A stretch of 64,000 nucleotides of DNA from an uncultured Sulfurovum sp. (GTDB lineage Bacteria > Campylobacterota > Campylobacteria > Campylobacterales > Sulfurovaceae): NCBI GenBank assembly GCA_902727855.1, contig CACVAS010000117.1:124001-188000 (forward strand), read 5' to 3'. The notes under the pieces are model-generated. The model made no database searches, was not told where the DNA came from, and worked only from the letters and a program-made list of their open reading frames with translations. Position 1 is the stretch's first letter. Every line of letters begins with the position of its first letter. Made by a program: the position numbers and the translations under genes. This document shows positions 54,701 through 63,047 of the stretch, piece by piece.

Positions 54701-55575
54701 AATTACACATCGCTTTTGAATGGTTTTTAAACCCAGATCACTTACCGTTTTTAGTAGGACTACACAAAGGATACTTTGAAAACTATGGCATAGAACTGGA
54801 CCTCATTGTACCAGATGAACACTATGATGGGCTTGATGAGCTCATCGCTGGTAATATAGAGTTTGCGACCAATGAACCACTGCATCTTATTGAGCAGTTT
54901 AATGAGCAGTTTCTTTCATTAGGAACCTATTTCGAAACAAAAGGTGGGGTAATTCTTAAAAAAGAAACCTATGATAAAGTGAAAAATGGTGAAAAGATTA
55001 CTATCACTACACCTGTATCAAATGACGTGACTAACACCATAGGCTATGAGATCATACGTCGTTATTTTGAAAAAGATGGTATAGAAGTAGCCAAAGAGAA
55101 TGTACATTTTGAACCTAATGGATTTGAACATATCAAATACATGAAAGAAGGCGCAGATGGTGGATGGCTTTATTTCTATAACTTTGAAGGCATTGAAGCA
55201 CAACATGAAGGCTTAGATCTTCTCTACCTAGATGCACAAACATCAGGCTTTGCGAACTTCTCTGCACTTGATCTTTTTGTAAATAAAGACTTCTACCATG
55301 CAAACAAAAATGTATGCCAGAATTTTGATAAAGCGGTAAAAGAATCTATTGTCTTCATGGATGAAAACCCTGAAGAAGCAATGAAAATATACTATAAACA
55401 CACAGGTGAAGAGAAATCACCACTAATGGATGATATACTTAAAGCTACGTTAACATGTTTTGATGCAAACTATAGTTCAGAGTATGAAAAGTCACTGCCA
55501 ATTTTGGAATTTTTCAGAGAGATAAATATTACCTCTTTAGAAGATGAAAAATTTAAAACAGCGTTTTTACGTTAA
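54697..55575 (+). CDS. THI5/NMT1-like (ThiY superfamily) protein without signal peptide
   Basis: 292 residues of the NMT1/THI5-like fold: LHIAFEWFLNPDHLPFLVGLHKGYFENYGIELDLI, then LIAGNIEFATNEPLHLIEQ. Two relatives are known: periplasmic HMP-binding ThiY of ABC systems and the cytosolic suicide HMP-P synthase Thi5. This one has no signal peptide and no transporter genes beside it. It keeps a His (63) at the place of the yeast active His, but has Asn59 where Thi5 has its PLP lysine, and it lacks the CCCFC motif. So it is neither in a standard form; thiD-thiE context says pyrimidine side of thiamine. Confidence 0.75.
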   Translation: MKLHIAFEWFLNPDHLPFLVGLHKGYFENYGIELDLIVPDEHYDGLDELIAGNIEFATNEPLHLIEQFNEQFLSLGTYFETKGGVILKKETYDKVKNGEKITITTPVSNDVTNTIGYEIIRRYFEKDGIEVAKENVHFEPNGFEHIKYMKEGADGGWLYFYNFEGIEAQHEGLDLLYLDAQTSGFANFSALDLFVNKDFYHANKNVCQNFDKAVKESIVFMDENPEEAMKIYYKHTGEEKSPLMDDILKATLTCFDANYSSEYEKSLPILEFFREINITSLEDEKFKTAFLR

Positions 55576-55598
55576 ATCAAACCTCAAAAGGATAGAAG

Positions 55599-56549
55599 AT
55601 GAAAATAGCCGTATCAGCCTGCTTATTAGGAGAAAAAATACGGTTTGATGGTGGACACAAACATGACAGATTTATCACCAAACAACTTGGTGAATTTGCG
55701 CAATATGTACCATTTTGCCCTGAGCATCTGGCATTTGGTACACCACGTCCCACCATTAGACTTGTTGAAGATACAGAAGATAGCTATTTTGTTCAGTCCA
55801 ATAAATCACAGGAAAATGTTAGTAAAGAGCTTCTCAACTCTTCACAAAGTGAATTTTCAAGAATTCAAAACGAACCGTTACGTGGCATCATCCTAAAATC
55901 AAAGTCACCTAGTTGTGGGCTTGGTAGTGCACTTGTCTATAGAGAGAATGGTTATGCCAAAGAAAAAAGTGATGGTATGTTTGCCAAGATGTGTAGGGAA
56001 CAATTTCCTCTTTTACCGATGGAAGAAGAAGGACGGCTCAATGACCCTTGGTTGCGAGAGAACTTTGTCATGCAGCTTTTTGCCTATGATGACTTTGAAA
56101 ACTTAAAAGCAACCAACCCTAGTATGAAAGAGTTAGTAGCCTTTCATCAATCTTATAAATTTATGCTTCAGGCAAAAAATGACGTCATGTACAGAGAACT
56201 TGGGCAAATTGTAGGTAATCATGATAACCTAACATTTGATGTGTTATTTGGTCAATATGAAGTTCTCTTCAAAACTACCATAGCACAAAAAAGTTCTATA
56301 AGAAAAAACAGAAATGTGTTAGAACACATGGCAGGATTTGTAAAAGATAAGATTTCAGATGTGGAAAAAGAGATGTTACATGAACAAATACGTGAGTATG
56401 CTGATAAGATCGTCCCTCTTATTGCACCCTTAAGTAGACTCTATATGTTCGCAAAAAATCATGAGGTTGAGTATCTTGTTGGTCAAAAATTCCTTAACCC
56501 TTACCCTAAAGAGCTTGCATTACGTTCAGATATAAAGAGCGGGAAATGA
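55599..56549 (+). CDS. DUF523-DUF1722 fusion protein
   Basis: 316 residues. The N-terminal DUF523 (about 1-150) starts AVSACLLGEKIRFDGGHKHDRF and has KSKSPSCGLGSALVY, with conserved Cys residues. The C-terminal DUF1722/YbgA part (about 185-315) contains LVAFHQSYKFMLQAKN, YREL and the end FLNPYPKELALRSDI. The fusion is widespread in proteobacteria, often beside photolyase genes, as here (phr is two genes downstream). Function not established; a link to DNA repair is inferred from that association. Confidence 0.85.
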   Translation: MKIAVSACLLGEKIRFDGGHKHDRFITKQLGEFAQYVPFCPEHLAFGTPRPTIRLVEDTEDSYFVQSNKSQENVSKELLNSSQSEFSRIQNEPLRGIILKSKSPSCGLGSALVYRENGYAKEKSDGMFAKMCREQFPLLPMEEEGRLNDPWLRENFVMQLFAYDDFENLKATNPSMKELVAFHQSYKFMLQAKNDVMYRELGQIVGNHDNLTFDVLFGQYEVLFKTTIAQKSSIRKNRNVLEHMAGFVKDKISDVEKEMLHEQIREYADKIVPLIAPLSRLYMFAKNHEVEYLVGQKFLNPYPKELALRSDIKSGK

Positions 56550-57415
56550 AAAATCTAGGGTTATTTTTAGTTCTATGTACTCTCATAGTCAATGCTCAAG
56601 AGATTAAGCCATCTATGCTTGAACAAATGACACAACCTAAATTTACTTTTCAAAGTGATTATCTCTCGAATGCTAATTTTGAAGGCTTTAATGCCAGTGT
56701 TAAAACCTACAAACAACAATTCAAAATAAATAACGAAATGTTTGGTTTTAGTTATAACCGATGGGACTTTGATTGGGATAATGCATCCTCCTTACCCTTT
56801 TATAAAGGTAAAACACCTATTGATGCGATGCAACGTATCAAGCTCTATGCCAATGTCCCTGTGTTTATCAATGATGATTGGTTTATGCTAAACGCCATCA
56901 ATGTCAATGCTACCTATGAAAAAGAATACAGTAACTCTTTTGGTGCAGGTCTACTAAGTTTTCTCTCTTATAAAGTTGATGAGGAGCATGCCATTCAAAT
57001 GGGAGCATTTGCCAACTATCATCCAGTCAAAACACTTGCCCTTCCTGTGCTTGGATATACATATCGTATACGTGAAACTGATGGTCTGAGTCTACTCTTG
57101 GGTTTTCCAAGAGCCTATGTGGGTTATCATATCAATGAAGACCTCCTTTTAAATGCAGGTATGATCTACTCTCAAGCCATCATTCGCTTAGCCGATGACA
57201 GTGGCATAGAAGAAAAAGGTTATGTAGAAGCCAAAGACTATCAGGCAAATGTCGGCGTACGCTACGCACTTAGTGAACACTTAGAACTTAGCGCTGATTT
57301 ACTTTACACCTTCAAACGAGATTTTACAATATTCAACCACGATGCTGATGAACTAGAGAGTTATGGTATTGACTCGTCTGCAGGTGTCATCGTAAAGTTA
57401 AAGTATCTTTTTTAG
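56546..57415 (+). CDS. DUF6268-like outer-membrane beta-barrel protein
   Basis: 289 residues. Short signal peptide (LGLFLVLCTLIVNAQ), then alternating amphipathic strands rich in Tyr, Asn and Phe, ending in the aromatic KLKYLF typical of outer-membrane barrels. SFGAGLLSFLSYKV, GYTYRIRETDGLSLLLGFPRAYVGYHI and GVRYALSEHLELSADLLYTF resemble DUF6268 proteins. Overlaps the DUF523-DUF1722 stop by four bases. Transport role unknown. Confidence 0.7.
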   Translation: MKNLGLFLVLCTLIVNAQEIKPSMLEQMTQPKFTFQSDYLSNANFEGFNASVKTYKQQFKINNEMFGFSYNRWDFDWDNASSLPFYKGKTPIDAMQRIKLYANVPVFINDDWFMLNAINVNATYEKEYSNSFGAGLLSFLSYKVDEEHAIQMGAFANYHPVKTLALPVLGYTYRIRETDGLSLLLGFPRAYVGYHINEDLLLNAGMIYSQAIIRLADDSGIEEKGYVEAKDYQANVGVRYALSEHLELSADLLYTFKRDFTIFNHDADELESYGIDSSAGVIVKLKYLF

Positions 57416-57426
57416 GAACACGCTTT

Positions 57427-58785
57427 ATGAAACGTATTTTATGGTTTAGGAGAGATTTAAGGGTGGAAGACAATCCCATACTTTCTTTAGGTGGGGAAGT
57501 TTTACCTATTTTTATCTTCGATACACAGATATTAGACTCCTTACCTTCTGATGACAAAAGAGTTTCCTTTATCTTTCATAGTCTACTAGCACTTAAAAAA
57601 GCACTGAAAGAAAGAGACTTGGATCTAAAGATATACTGGGGAAATCCACTGGAGATATTTTCCCTACTTCACGCACAAGGATTTGATGAAGTGGTAGCCA
57701 GTGGCGACTATGATGCATATGCTAAAGAACGTGACTTGAAAATTTCCCATATACTTCATTATAAATATATGGATGATACCTACATATTTAAACCTGATGA
57801 AGTACTCAAAGATGATGGCTCACCCTACCTGGTATTTACTCCTTTTTATAACAAGTCAAAAACACTTTTTAATCAAACCCATCTACAAAACTACCCTTTT
57901 GTAAAGCAAAGTCTTTGCCACACCTCTTATAAGGGTATCACTACACTGAGTGAAGGTAAAGAACATGAATTGCCTTTGAGTCTAAAGTCTATAGGGTTTA
58001 CAGATAATTTGCCTCATATACAAAGTGTCAAAACCAAACTCACGCATCTAGCACAGATACTTTCCAACTATGCCAAAGAGAGAGATTTCCTTCATAAAGA
58101 TGCCACTTCACATCTAAGTCAGGAGCTTCGTTTTGGTACACTCTCTATCCGTTCTCTTCTACGTTTTCTTGTCACACAAAAAAAAGTAGGTATCGATACT
58201 GAGCCGTTTTTTAGACAACTGATATTTAGAGACTATTATGCCTATCTACTGTTTCATTTTCCCAACCTTGCTTGGCAGAACCACAAGTACCGATTTAACG
58301 GAGTAGAAGATGAAAAGAAGTATGCCACTTTTTGTGAAGGCAGAACAGGTGTACCTGTGGTAGATGCAGGTGTCAGAGAGCTTTTACAAACAGGCGATAT
58401 GCATAACCGTGTACGAATGATATGTGCTTCGTTCTTCACCAAACACCTGCTACTTCCATGGCAGTGGGGAGAGAAGTTCTTCGCTAAACACTTACTAGAC
58501 TATGATGCAGCATCCAATATCCTCTCATGGCAATGGAGTGCAGGCACAGGCATAGACCCTCAACCCTATTTTCGCATTTTCAACCCTTATGCACAGAGTA
58601 AGAAATTTGATAAAGAAGCGGCGTATATCAGGCAGTGGGTACCAGAGCTAAGAGTAATAAATGCGAAATATTTGCATGATGAAGGCTATTTGCTTCAAAA
58701 TAAGATAGAGAATTATCCTAAGCCGATGGTAGTGCATAATGAGGCTAGAGAAATGGCATTGAATTATTATAAACAGCAACTTTAG
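57427..58785 (+). CDS. phr: Deoxyribodipyrimidine photolyase (class I CPD)
   Basis: Light-driven, FADH-dependent repair of cyclobutane pyrimidine dimers. 452 residues. Opening ILWFRRDLRVEDNPIL (antenna domain); EPFFRQLIFRDYYAYLLFHFP, then TGVPVVDAGVRELLQTGDMHNRVRMICASFFTKHLLLPWQWGEKFF and NILSWQWSAGTGIDPQPYFRIFNP form the FAD-binding core, with the conserved Trp chain (WQW). Starts 11 bases after the barrel protein gene. Confidence 0.95.
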   Translation: MKRILWFRRDLRVEDNPILSLGGEVLPIFIFDTQILDSLPSDDKRVSFIFHSLLALKKALKERDLDLKIYWGNPLEIFSLLHAQGFDEVVASGDYDAYAKERDLKISHILHYKYMDDTYIFKPDEVLKDDGSPYLVFTPFYNKSKTLFNQTHLQNYPFVKQSLCHTSYKGITTLSEGKEHELPLSLKSIGFTDNLPHIQSVKTKLTHLAQILSNYAKERDFLHKDATSHLSQELRFGTLSIRSLLRFLVTQKKVGIDTEPFFRQLIFRDYYAYLLFHFPNLAWQNHKYRFNGVEDEKKYATFCEGRTGVPVVDAGVRELLQTGDMHNRVRMICASFFTKHLLLPWQWGEKFFAKHLLDYDAASNILSWQWSAGTGIDPQPYFRIFNPYAQSKKFDKEAAYIRQWVPELRVINAKYLHDEGYLLQNKIENYPKPMVVHNEAREMALNYYKQQL

Positions 58786-58794
58786 GAGCGTAAT

Positions 58795-59433
58795 ATGTTA
58801 GATCTACAAGAGATGCGTACAGACTACAAAAAAACAACACTTGATGAGAGTACAGTACCTAACGAGCCATTCAGTCTTTTTGAAACTTGGTTTAACCAAG
58901 CAGTAGAAAGCCAACTCAAAGACCCTAATGCCATGCTTTTGGCTACTTCTTCCAGAGAAAACATACCAAATATTCGTGCTGTGCTCCTCAAAATATTTGA
59001 TGAAAAAGGCTTTGTATTTTTTACCAACTACCACAGCGATAAAGCCAAAGAGATAGAAGAGAACCCTCATGTGGCACTCGAGTTTTTATGGTTAGATTTA
59101 GAACGCCAAGTACGCATCATAGGTACGTGTGAGAAAATAAGCACAGCAGAATCTATGTCATACTTTATGAAACGTTCACGCGGTAGCCAGATAGGTGCAT
59201 GGGTAAGTGAACAAAGCACTGTCATCTCCTCACGTAAAATGTTACAAATGCAAATAGAAAAAATGAAAGAGAAATTTGCCAAAGGTACGGTACCTCTGCC
59301 AGATTTTTGGGGTGGATACAGAGTCATGCCCTCTAAAATAGAATTCTGGCAAGGCAGAGAAAGCAGACTGCATGACCGTATCTTGTATACAAGAACAGAA
59401 AATAAGTGGAAGATAGAGAGGCTTGCACCTTAG
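58795..59433 (+). CDS. pdxH: Pyridoxamine 5'-phosphate oxidase
   Basis: FMN enzyme that makes pyridoxal phosphate from PNP or PMP. 212 residues. MLLATSSRENIPNIRAVLLKIFDEKGFVFFTNYHSDKAKEIEENP is the family core, with VRIIGTCEKIS, SRGSQIGAWVSEQS and the C-terminal EFWQGRESRLHDRILYTR and RLAP. It follows phr by nine bases and is therefore probably in the same transcript. Confidence 0.95.
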   Translation: MLDLQEMRTDYKKTTLDESTVPNEPFSLFETWFNQAVESQLKDPNAMLLATSSRENIPNIRAVLLKIFDEKGFVFFTNYHSDKAKEIEENPHVALEFLWLDLERQVRIIGTCEKISTAESMSYFMKRSRGSQIGAWVSEQSTVISSRKMLQMQIEKMKEKFAKGTVPLPDFWGGYRVMPSKIEFWQGRESRLHDRILYTRTENKWKIERLAP

Positions 59434-59489
59434 TTGAAGTCTTTTGTCTACTATCAGATTTAAATTCCGTTAAACTTTACTTTTTATAA

Positions 59490-59503
59490 TTTGATATATC
59501 AAA
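59490..59503. promoter_or_regulatory. Palindrome TTTGATATATCAAA, second copy
   Basis: The same 14-base palindrome as at 35234-35247. Here it directly follows a -10-like TATAAT (59485-59490), placing it over the transcription start, 17 bases before the Hsp20-like gene's ATG with AAGGAG in between. The position fits a repressor site. Confidence 0.5.
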
Positions 59504-59518
59504 ACTAAGGAGCATGAT

Positions 59519-60136
59519 ATGTTAAATAAAAAACTCTCATTTTTTCTGTTGCCTCTGGTAGCGACGCTTTCCATCCAAGCCAATGACCCGTTGAAGGATC
59601 CCTTTTTTCAAGACCCTTTTGGAGATGACATTTTTAAAGAGATGATGCAAATGCAACAAAATATGGACAAAATGTTTGACAAGATGCATGACCGCATGCA
59701 GCAACGCTCAACACGTCTTGTGAGCCCCTTAGGTACCTATAAACTCGCTGGGAAAAATCAGTTTGTTGAAAAAAATGGTACCTATGAATTGATGACAAAC
59801 ATTCCAGAGCATAAAGAGAATGAGATAAATATAAAGACTCAAAATGGAAACATGAATATTACCGCGAAAATCATCGAAAAACATGAAAATAAAACGGACA
59901 GCAGCTATAGTAGTTCGAGTACTGTACGTATGTATCAACAAAGTATGATGCTACCCAAAGATGCAGATGAAGGTACACTAAAAGCTGAGTATAGGGATGC
60001 AAAATTGCTTATCACGATTAAGAAAAAATTACCGACCACTTTAAGTAACACCAAAAGTGAAACCCCTAAAAATTCAGATGAGTATAATAAGTCGAAAGAA
60101 GAGCATAGTACAAAAGAGCAAAATATATCCACTTAA
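59519..60136 (+). CDS. Exported Hsp20/alpha-crystallin-like protein
   Basis: 205 residues. Signal peptide (LSFFLLPLVATLSIQA, cleavage before NDPLKDP). Met/Gln-rich helical part (EMMQMQQNMDKMFDKMHDRMQQ, about 40-62), then a small-heat-shock-type domain (about 80-175): GTYELMTNIPEHKENEINIKTQNGNMNITAKI, SMMLPKDADEGTLKAEYRDAKLLITIKKK, the last being the Hsp20 closing strands. Ser/Lys/Glu-rich tail. Small heat-shock proteins are normally cytosolic, so this is a periplasmic variant. Confidence 0.78.
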   Translation: MLNKKLSFFLLPLVATLSIQANDPLKDPFFQDPFGDDIFKEMMQMQQNMDKMFDKMHDRMQQRSTRLVSPLGTYKLAGKNQFVEKNGTYELMTNIPEHKENEINIKTQNGNMNITAKIIEKHENKTDSSYSSSSTVRMYQQSMMLPKDADEGTLKAEYRDAKLLITIKKKLPTTLSNTKSETPKNSDEYNKSKEEHSTKEQNIST

Positions 60137-60262
60137 GTGTATCTCTCTACGCAAAAAATAACTAAGCGAAAAAAGCTTTTCCTTACCAAGAGTCTTTAAA
60201 GTATGAGGGCTTGGTCTTCGCGGTGTGTAGGATATTACCCTCCAATCTCTACATTTGGACTA

Positions 60263-61027
60263 TCAGACTTTTGGTTCAAATAGGGTACCGAGGGTATGTT
60301 CCCCTTGAAGAAGAAAAGACTCTGCACTAGAGAGGTCAAACCCGTTACACAGGAACATCTTTTTATTATAATTCAGTAAAAAATTTGCTGCCATCAATTT
60401 AGTGACGATACCACCCGTTGCAAATGGATTTTTTGGCGTATACTCTTCATTGAGCGCATCTTTTGGAATTTCATGTAGTACTTTGTGTAGCTTTGCATTT
60501 TTATGCTTATCCGGATTGGCATCATAATAGCCGTCGATGTCACTAAGAATCACCAAGATCTCTGCATCTATGGCATACGCGACATTGGCAGAGAGCTGGT
60601 CATTGTCACCAAAGAGCTGTTCGGGTGTGGAGGTAATGTCATTTTCATTGACGATGGGGAGGATGTCATTGTCTAAATGTGCATTGATAATCTCCTGAAA
60701 CATCTTGGTACGTTTACGCGAGTCAAAGTCATCTTCTGTGAGGAGTATCTGTGCCGTGTCGATGTTGTAGATATCAAATTTCTTTTTGTAACTGGTCATC
60801 AAGATAGGCTGTCCTGCCGCAGCGAGAGCCTTTTTACCTATCTGTTTGCTTTTATCAACCTTGAGTGCCGCATATCCTGCCGCAACCGCTCCAGAGGTCA
60901 CAAGTACTACATCATACTTTTTTTTGAGATGTGCAATGAGTGTGACTAGGTTGAGCATACGCTCTTTTGCTATCTGGTTGTTCTCTGTGAGTACGGCACT
61001 TCCTACTTTAATAACGATACGTTTCAT
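60263..61027 (-). CDS. proB: Glutamate 5-kinase, no PUA domain
   Basis: First step of proline synthesis. 254 residues: amino-acid-kinase fold with IVIKVGSAVLT, LVTSGAVAAGYAAL, ILPIVNENDIT (substrate site), FGDNDQLSANVAYAIDAEILVILSDIDGYY and GTGGIV-type FATGGIVTKLMAA. The C-terminal PUA domain of E. coli ProB (about 110 residues) is missing; I recall the short form as usual in Campylobacterota. Single gene here. Confidence 0.94.
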   Translation of the reverse strand: MKRIVIKVGSAVLTENNQIAKERMLNLVTLIAHLKKKYDVVLVTSGAVAAGYAALKVDKSKQIGKKALAAAGQPILMTSYKKKFDIYNIDTAQILLTEDDFDSRKRTKMFQEIINAHLDNDILPIVNENDITSTPEQLFGDNDQLSANVAYAIDAEILVILSDIDGYYDANPDKHKNAKLHKVLHEIPKDALNEEYTPKNPFATGGIVTKLMAANFLLNYNKKMFLCNGFDLSSAESFLLQGEHTLGTLFEPKV

Positions 61028-61186
61028 CTTTAACCTTTTGGGTTATTATATACATGCACTGATAAACTATTGTTAATGTATCAAAAAGATTTAAAACAAT
61101 GTTAAATATTTTGGATTGTTATGTGCATATAAGAATTCAATATAACATAGTTTTATTTAACCACAAGTAAAAACGCCATCTTCCCT

Positions 61187-62569
61187 TCACTCTTCTAAAG
61201 CGTTCATGTAACTTTCTGCACGGTTTAGATGTGCATGAAGCGTCTCTTTTTTCATTCTTTTAAGCGTGTTAAGCGGAAACTTCATACGTGGATTTTCTTT
61301 AAACTTCTCTTGATATACGTAGATAAATCGCCAGTACAGCGCGTCCCAGACCTCACACCATTCACCTTTAGGGTAGTGACTCATTTTAAGAAGATAGTTA
61401 CTCCCTGAGACATAAGGTTTGGTGGTCATCAGCCCACCGTCGGCATACTGACTCATACCGTAGACATTGCCTACCATCACCCAGTCATAGGCATCGATAA
61501 AAGATGCCATGAAAAAGGTGTACACCGCATCTGGGTTTCGCTCGGTGAGTAAAAAGTAGTTACCTAGTATCATCAGGCGTTCGATGTGGTGCGCGTAGCC
61601 TCTTTTGTGCACTTTTTGCATCACATCATCCACAGGAAGTAGTCCGCTTTTACCTTGGAGTACTTTAGGTGGGATGGGTGCGGTGAAGCCAAAGTAGTTA
61701 CGTGTACGCTGTTTCACTCCTATAGTCTGATAGGTACGACGCATGAACTCTCTCCACCCTATGATCTGTCGGATAAACCCTTCTTTGGCATTGAGCGGTA
61801 CCTTTTGAATTACTGCTTCATCTACTACCTCTTTAGGGTCAAGAAGTCCTGCATTTATAGCACTCGAAAGCATGGCATGGTAGAGAGGACTATCCTGTAT
61901 ACTCATCGCATCTTGATAACTGCCAAAGGTTTCAAAATGCTCGTCAAAGAAGTACTGCAAATTGACTCTGGCTTCTTTATGGGTGATGGGGTAGTAAAAG
62001 GGTGTTGCTTCCCCAAAGGTCTCAAATTTTTTAACATAGACTATAGCCTCTTTGATGTACTCGTTCTCATAAATTTGCCATTGGGGGAGCAGTGTCTTTT
62101 TAGGTAGTTTCTTTCTGTTGTCACTATCGAAACTCCACTGCCCTCCCTCAGGCTTGCCTTCATTCACTAGGATTTCCAGTCTTTTTCTCTGATGCATGTA
62201 AAAGTGATGCATAAAGAGCGTGTCATCCTCACTGTTATAAAAGTTGGGTGATGGCAAAATTTCTAATGTCTTTAGAGCACTTTGCAGATGCTTATGCAAG
62301 TCATAGTCAGCGACATCATAGCAGGTGGCTTCATCTAAACTGCGAAGTATTTTGTCACAGGCATCTACCTCCACGTAGACAACTTCTATACCATGTGAAC
62401 TAAGATAGGCTTCATAGTACTTCATACTTGCACGATGGAAGATGAGTTTTTGGATGTGGAAGGTGTACTGGGTGAAGAAGAGCGGTACTTCCAAGAGGTA
62501 GACCTTGTAACCTTGAAGCCTTTTCACATCTTCAAAGAGCTGATGTGGAAAGAGCAGAAAGTGTGGCAT
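61187..62569 (-). CDS. Cryptochrome/photolyase-related protein (FeS-BCP type) lacking most cluster cysteines
   Basis: 460 residues from ATG 62569 (TAATG overlap with the TIGR03643 gene; the frame opens at a TTG at 62575). Opening MPHFLLFPHQLFEDVK and the FAD-domain segments REFMRRTYQTIG, YAHHIERLMILGNYFLLTE and DAYDWVMVGNVYGMSQYADGGLM match the bacterial (6-4) photolyase/FeS-BCP group. The family's CxxC after the GSNYLLKMSHY segment is replaced by PKGEW, only the later Cys (WCEVWDALYWRF) remains, and the first ligand near GLLPVDD is also gone. Confidence 0.85.
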   Translation of the reverse strand: MPHFLLFPHQLFEDVKRLQGYKVYLLEVPLFFTQYTFHIQKLIFHRASMKYYEAYLSSHGIEVVYVEVDACDKILRSLDEATCYDVADYDLHKHLQSALKTLEILPSPNFYNSEDDTLFMHHFYMHQRKRLEILVNEGKPEGGQWSFDSDNRKKLPKKTLLPQWQIYENEYIKEAIVYVKKFETFGEATPFYYPITHKEARVNLQYFFDEHFETFGSYQDAMSIQDSPLYHAMLSSAINAGLLDPKEVVDEAVIQKVPLNAKEGFIRQIIGWREFMRRTYQTIGVKQRTRNYFGFTAPIPPKVLQGKSGLLPVDDVMQKVHKRGYAHHIERLMILGNYFLLTERNPDAVYTFFMASFIDAYDWVMVGNVYGMSQYADGGLMTTKPYVSGSNYLLKMSHYPKGEWCEVWDALYWRFIYVYQEKFKENPRMKFPLNTLKRMKKETLHAHLNRAESYMNALEE

Positions 62570-62934
62570 TACCAAGGCCCTTGAAAACGTGTGGGTTTGT
62601 GTGCACAGAGTTTTTCATGTTTGGTCTTTCTGCCTTGCACACGTTTACGCCAGCGTTTAAAAGAGCTAGGACTTAAGAGTTTTCGCATAAGCTTTTTAAT
62701 CTCATTTTCACTCAATCCATACTGCGTGTGTATAATATCAAAATGTGTTCTATCCTGCCATGCCATCTCCACGATACGATTGTAGTCACCATCGTTGAGT
62801 GTGTCTTTGTTTATGAGAGGTTTGATCGGCTTTTTTATGAGTGGTTGTTTTGTCTTGCTCTTTGCCGTATCTTCTTCAGAGACTAACGCTTTATCATTGG
62901 TTATGTGTGGTTCATTAAATTCTAATTTGATCAT
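62569..62934 (-). CDS. TIGR03643 family protein
   Basis: 121 residues from ATG 62934. The frame runs back to 63018 (GTG), but that part has no family sequence and would nearly reach the next gene. The conserved region is IVEMAWQDRTHFDIIHTQYGLSENEIKKLMRKLLSPSSFKRWRKRVQGRKTKH, a small helix-turn-helix-like domain. The first 45 residues are Lys/Pro-rich and look disordered. It is translationally coupled to the photolyase-related gene, a recurrent pairing. Confidence 0.8.
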   Translation of the reverse strand: MIKLEFNEPHITNDKALVSEEDTAKSKTKQPLIKKPIKPLINKDTLNDGDYNRIVEMAWQDRTHFDIIHTQYGLSENEIKKLMRKLLSPSSFKRWRKRVQGRKTKHEKLCAHKPTRFQGPW

Positions 62935-63047
62935 ATTATATCTTACAGTGAATCTAAGATGGTTCGTATACTTTTTTTGTTCATTCAAAAAAATGACAAT
63001 TTGCCATTTTTTTACCACATTTCCAGATCTTAGGTTATCCTCTAGGT

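Noticed and set aside
54697..55575. Calling this gene a true Thi5 HMP-P synthase
   Set aside because: The PLP-binding lysine position is Asn and the CCCFC motif is missing, so the known suicide mechanism cannot be assumed.
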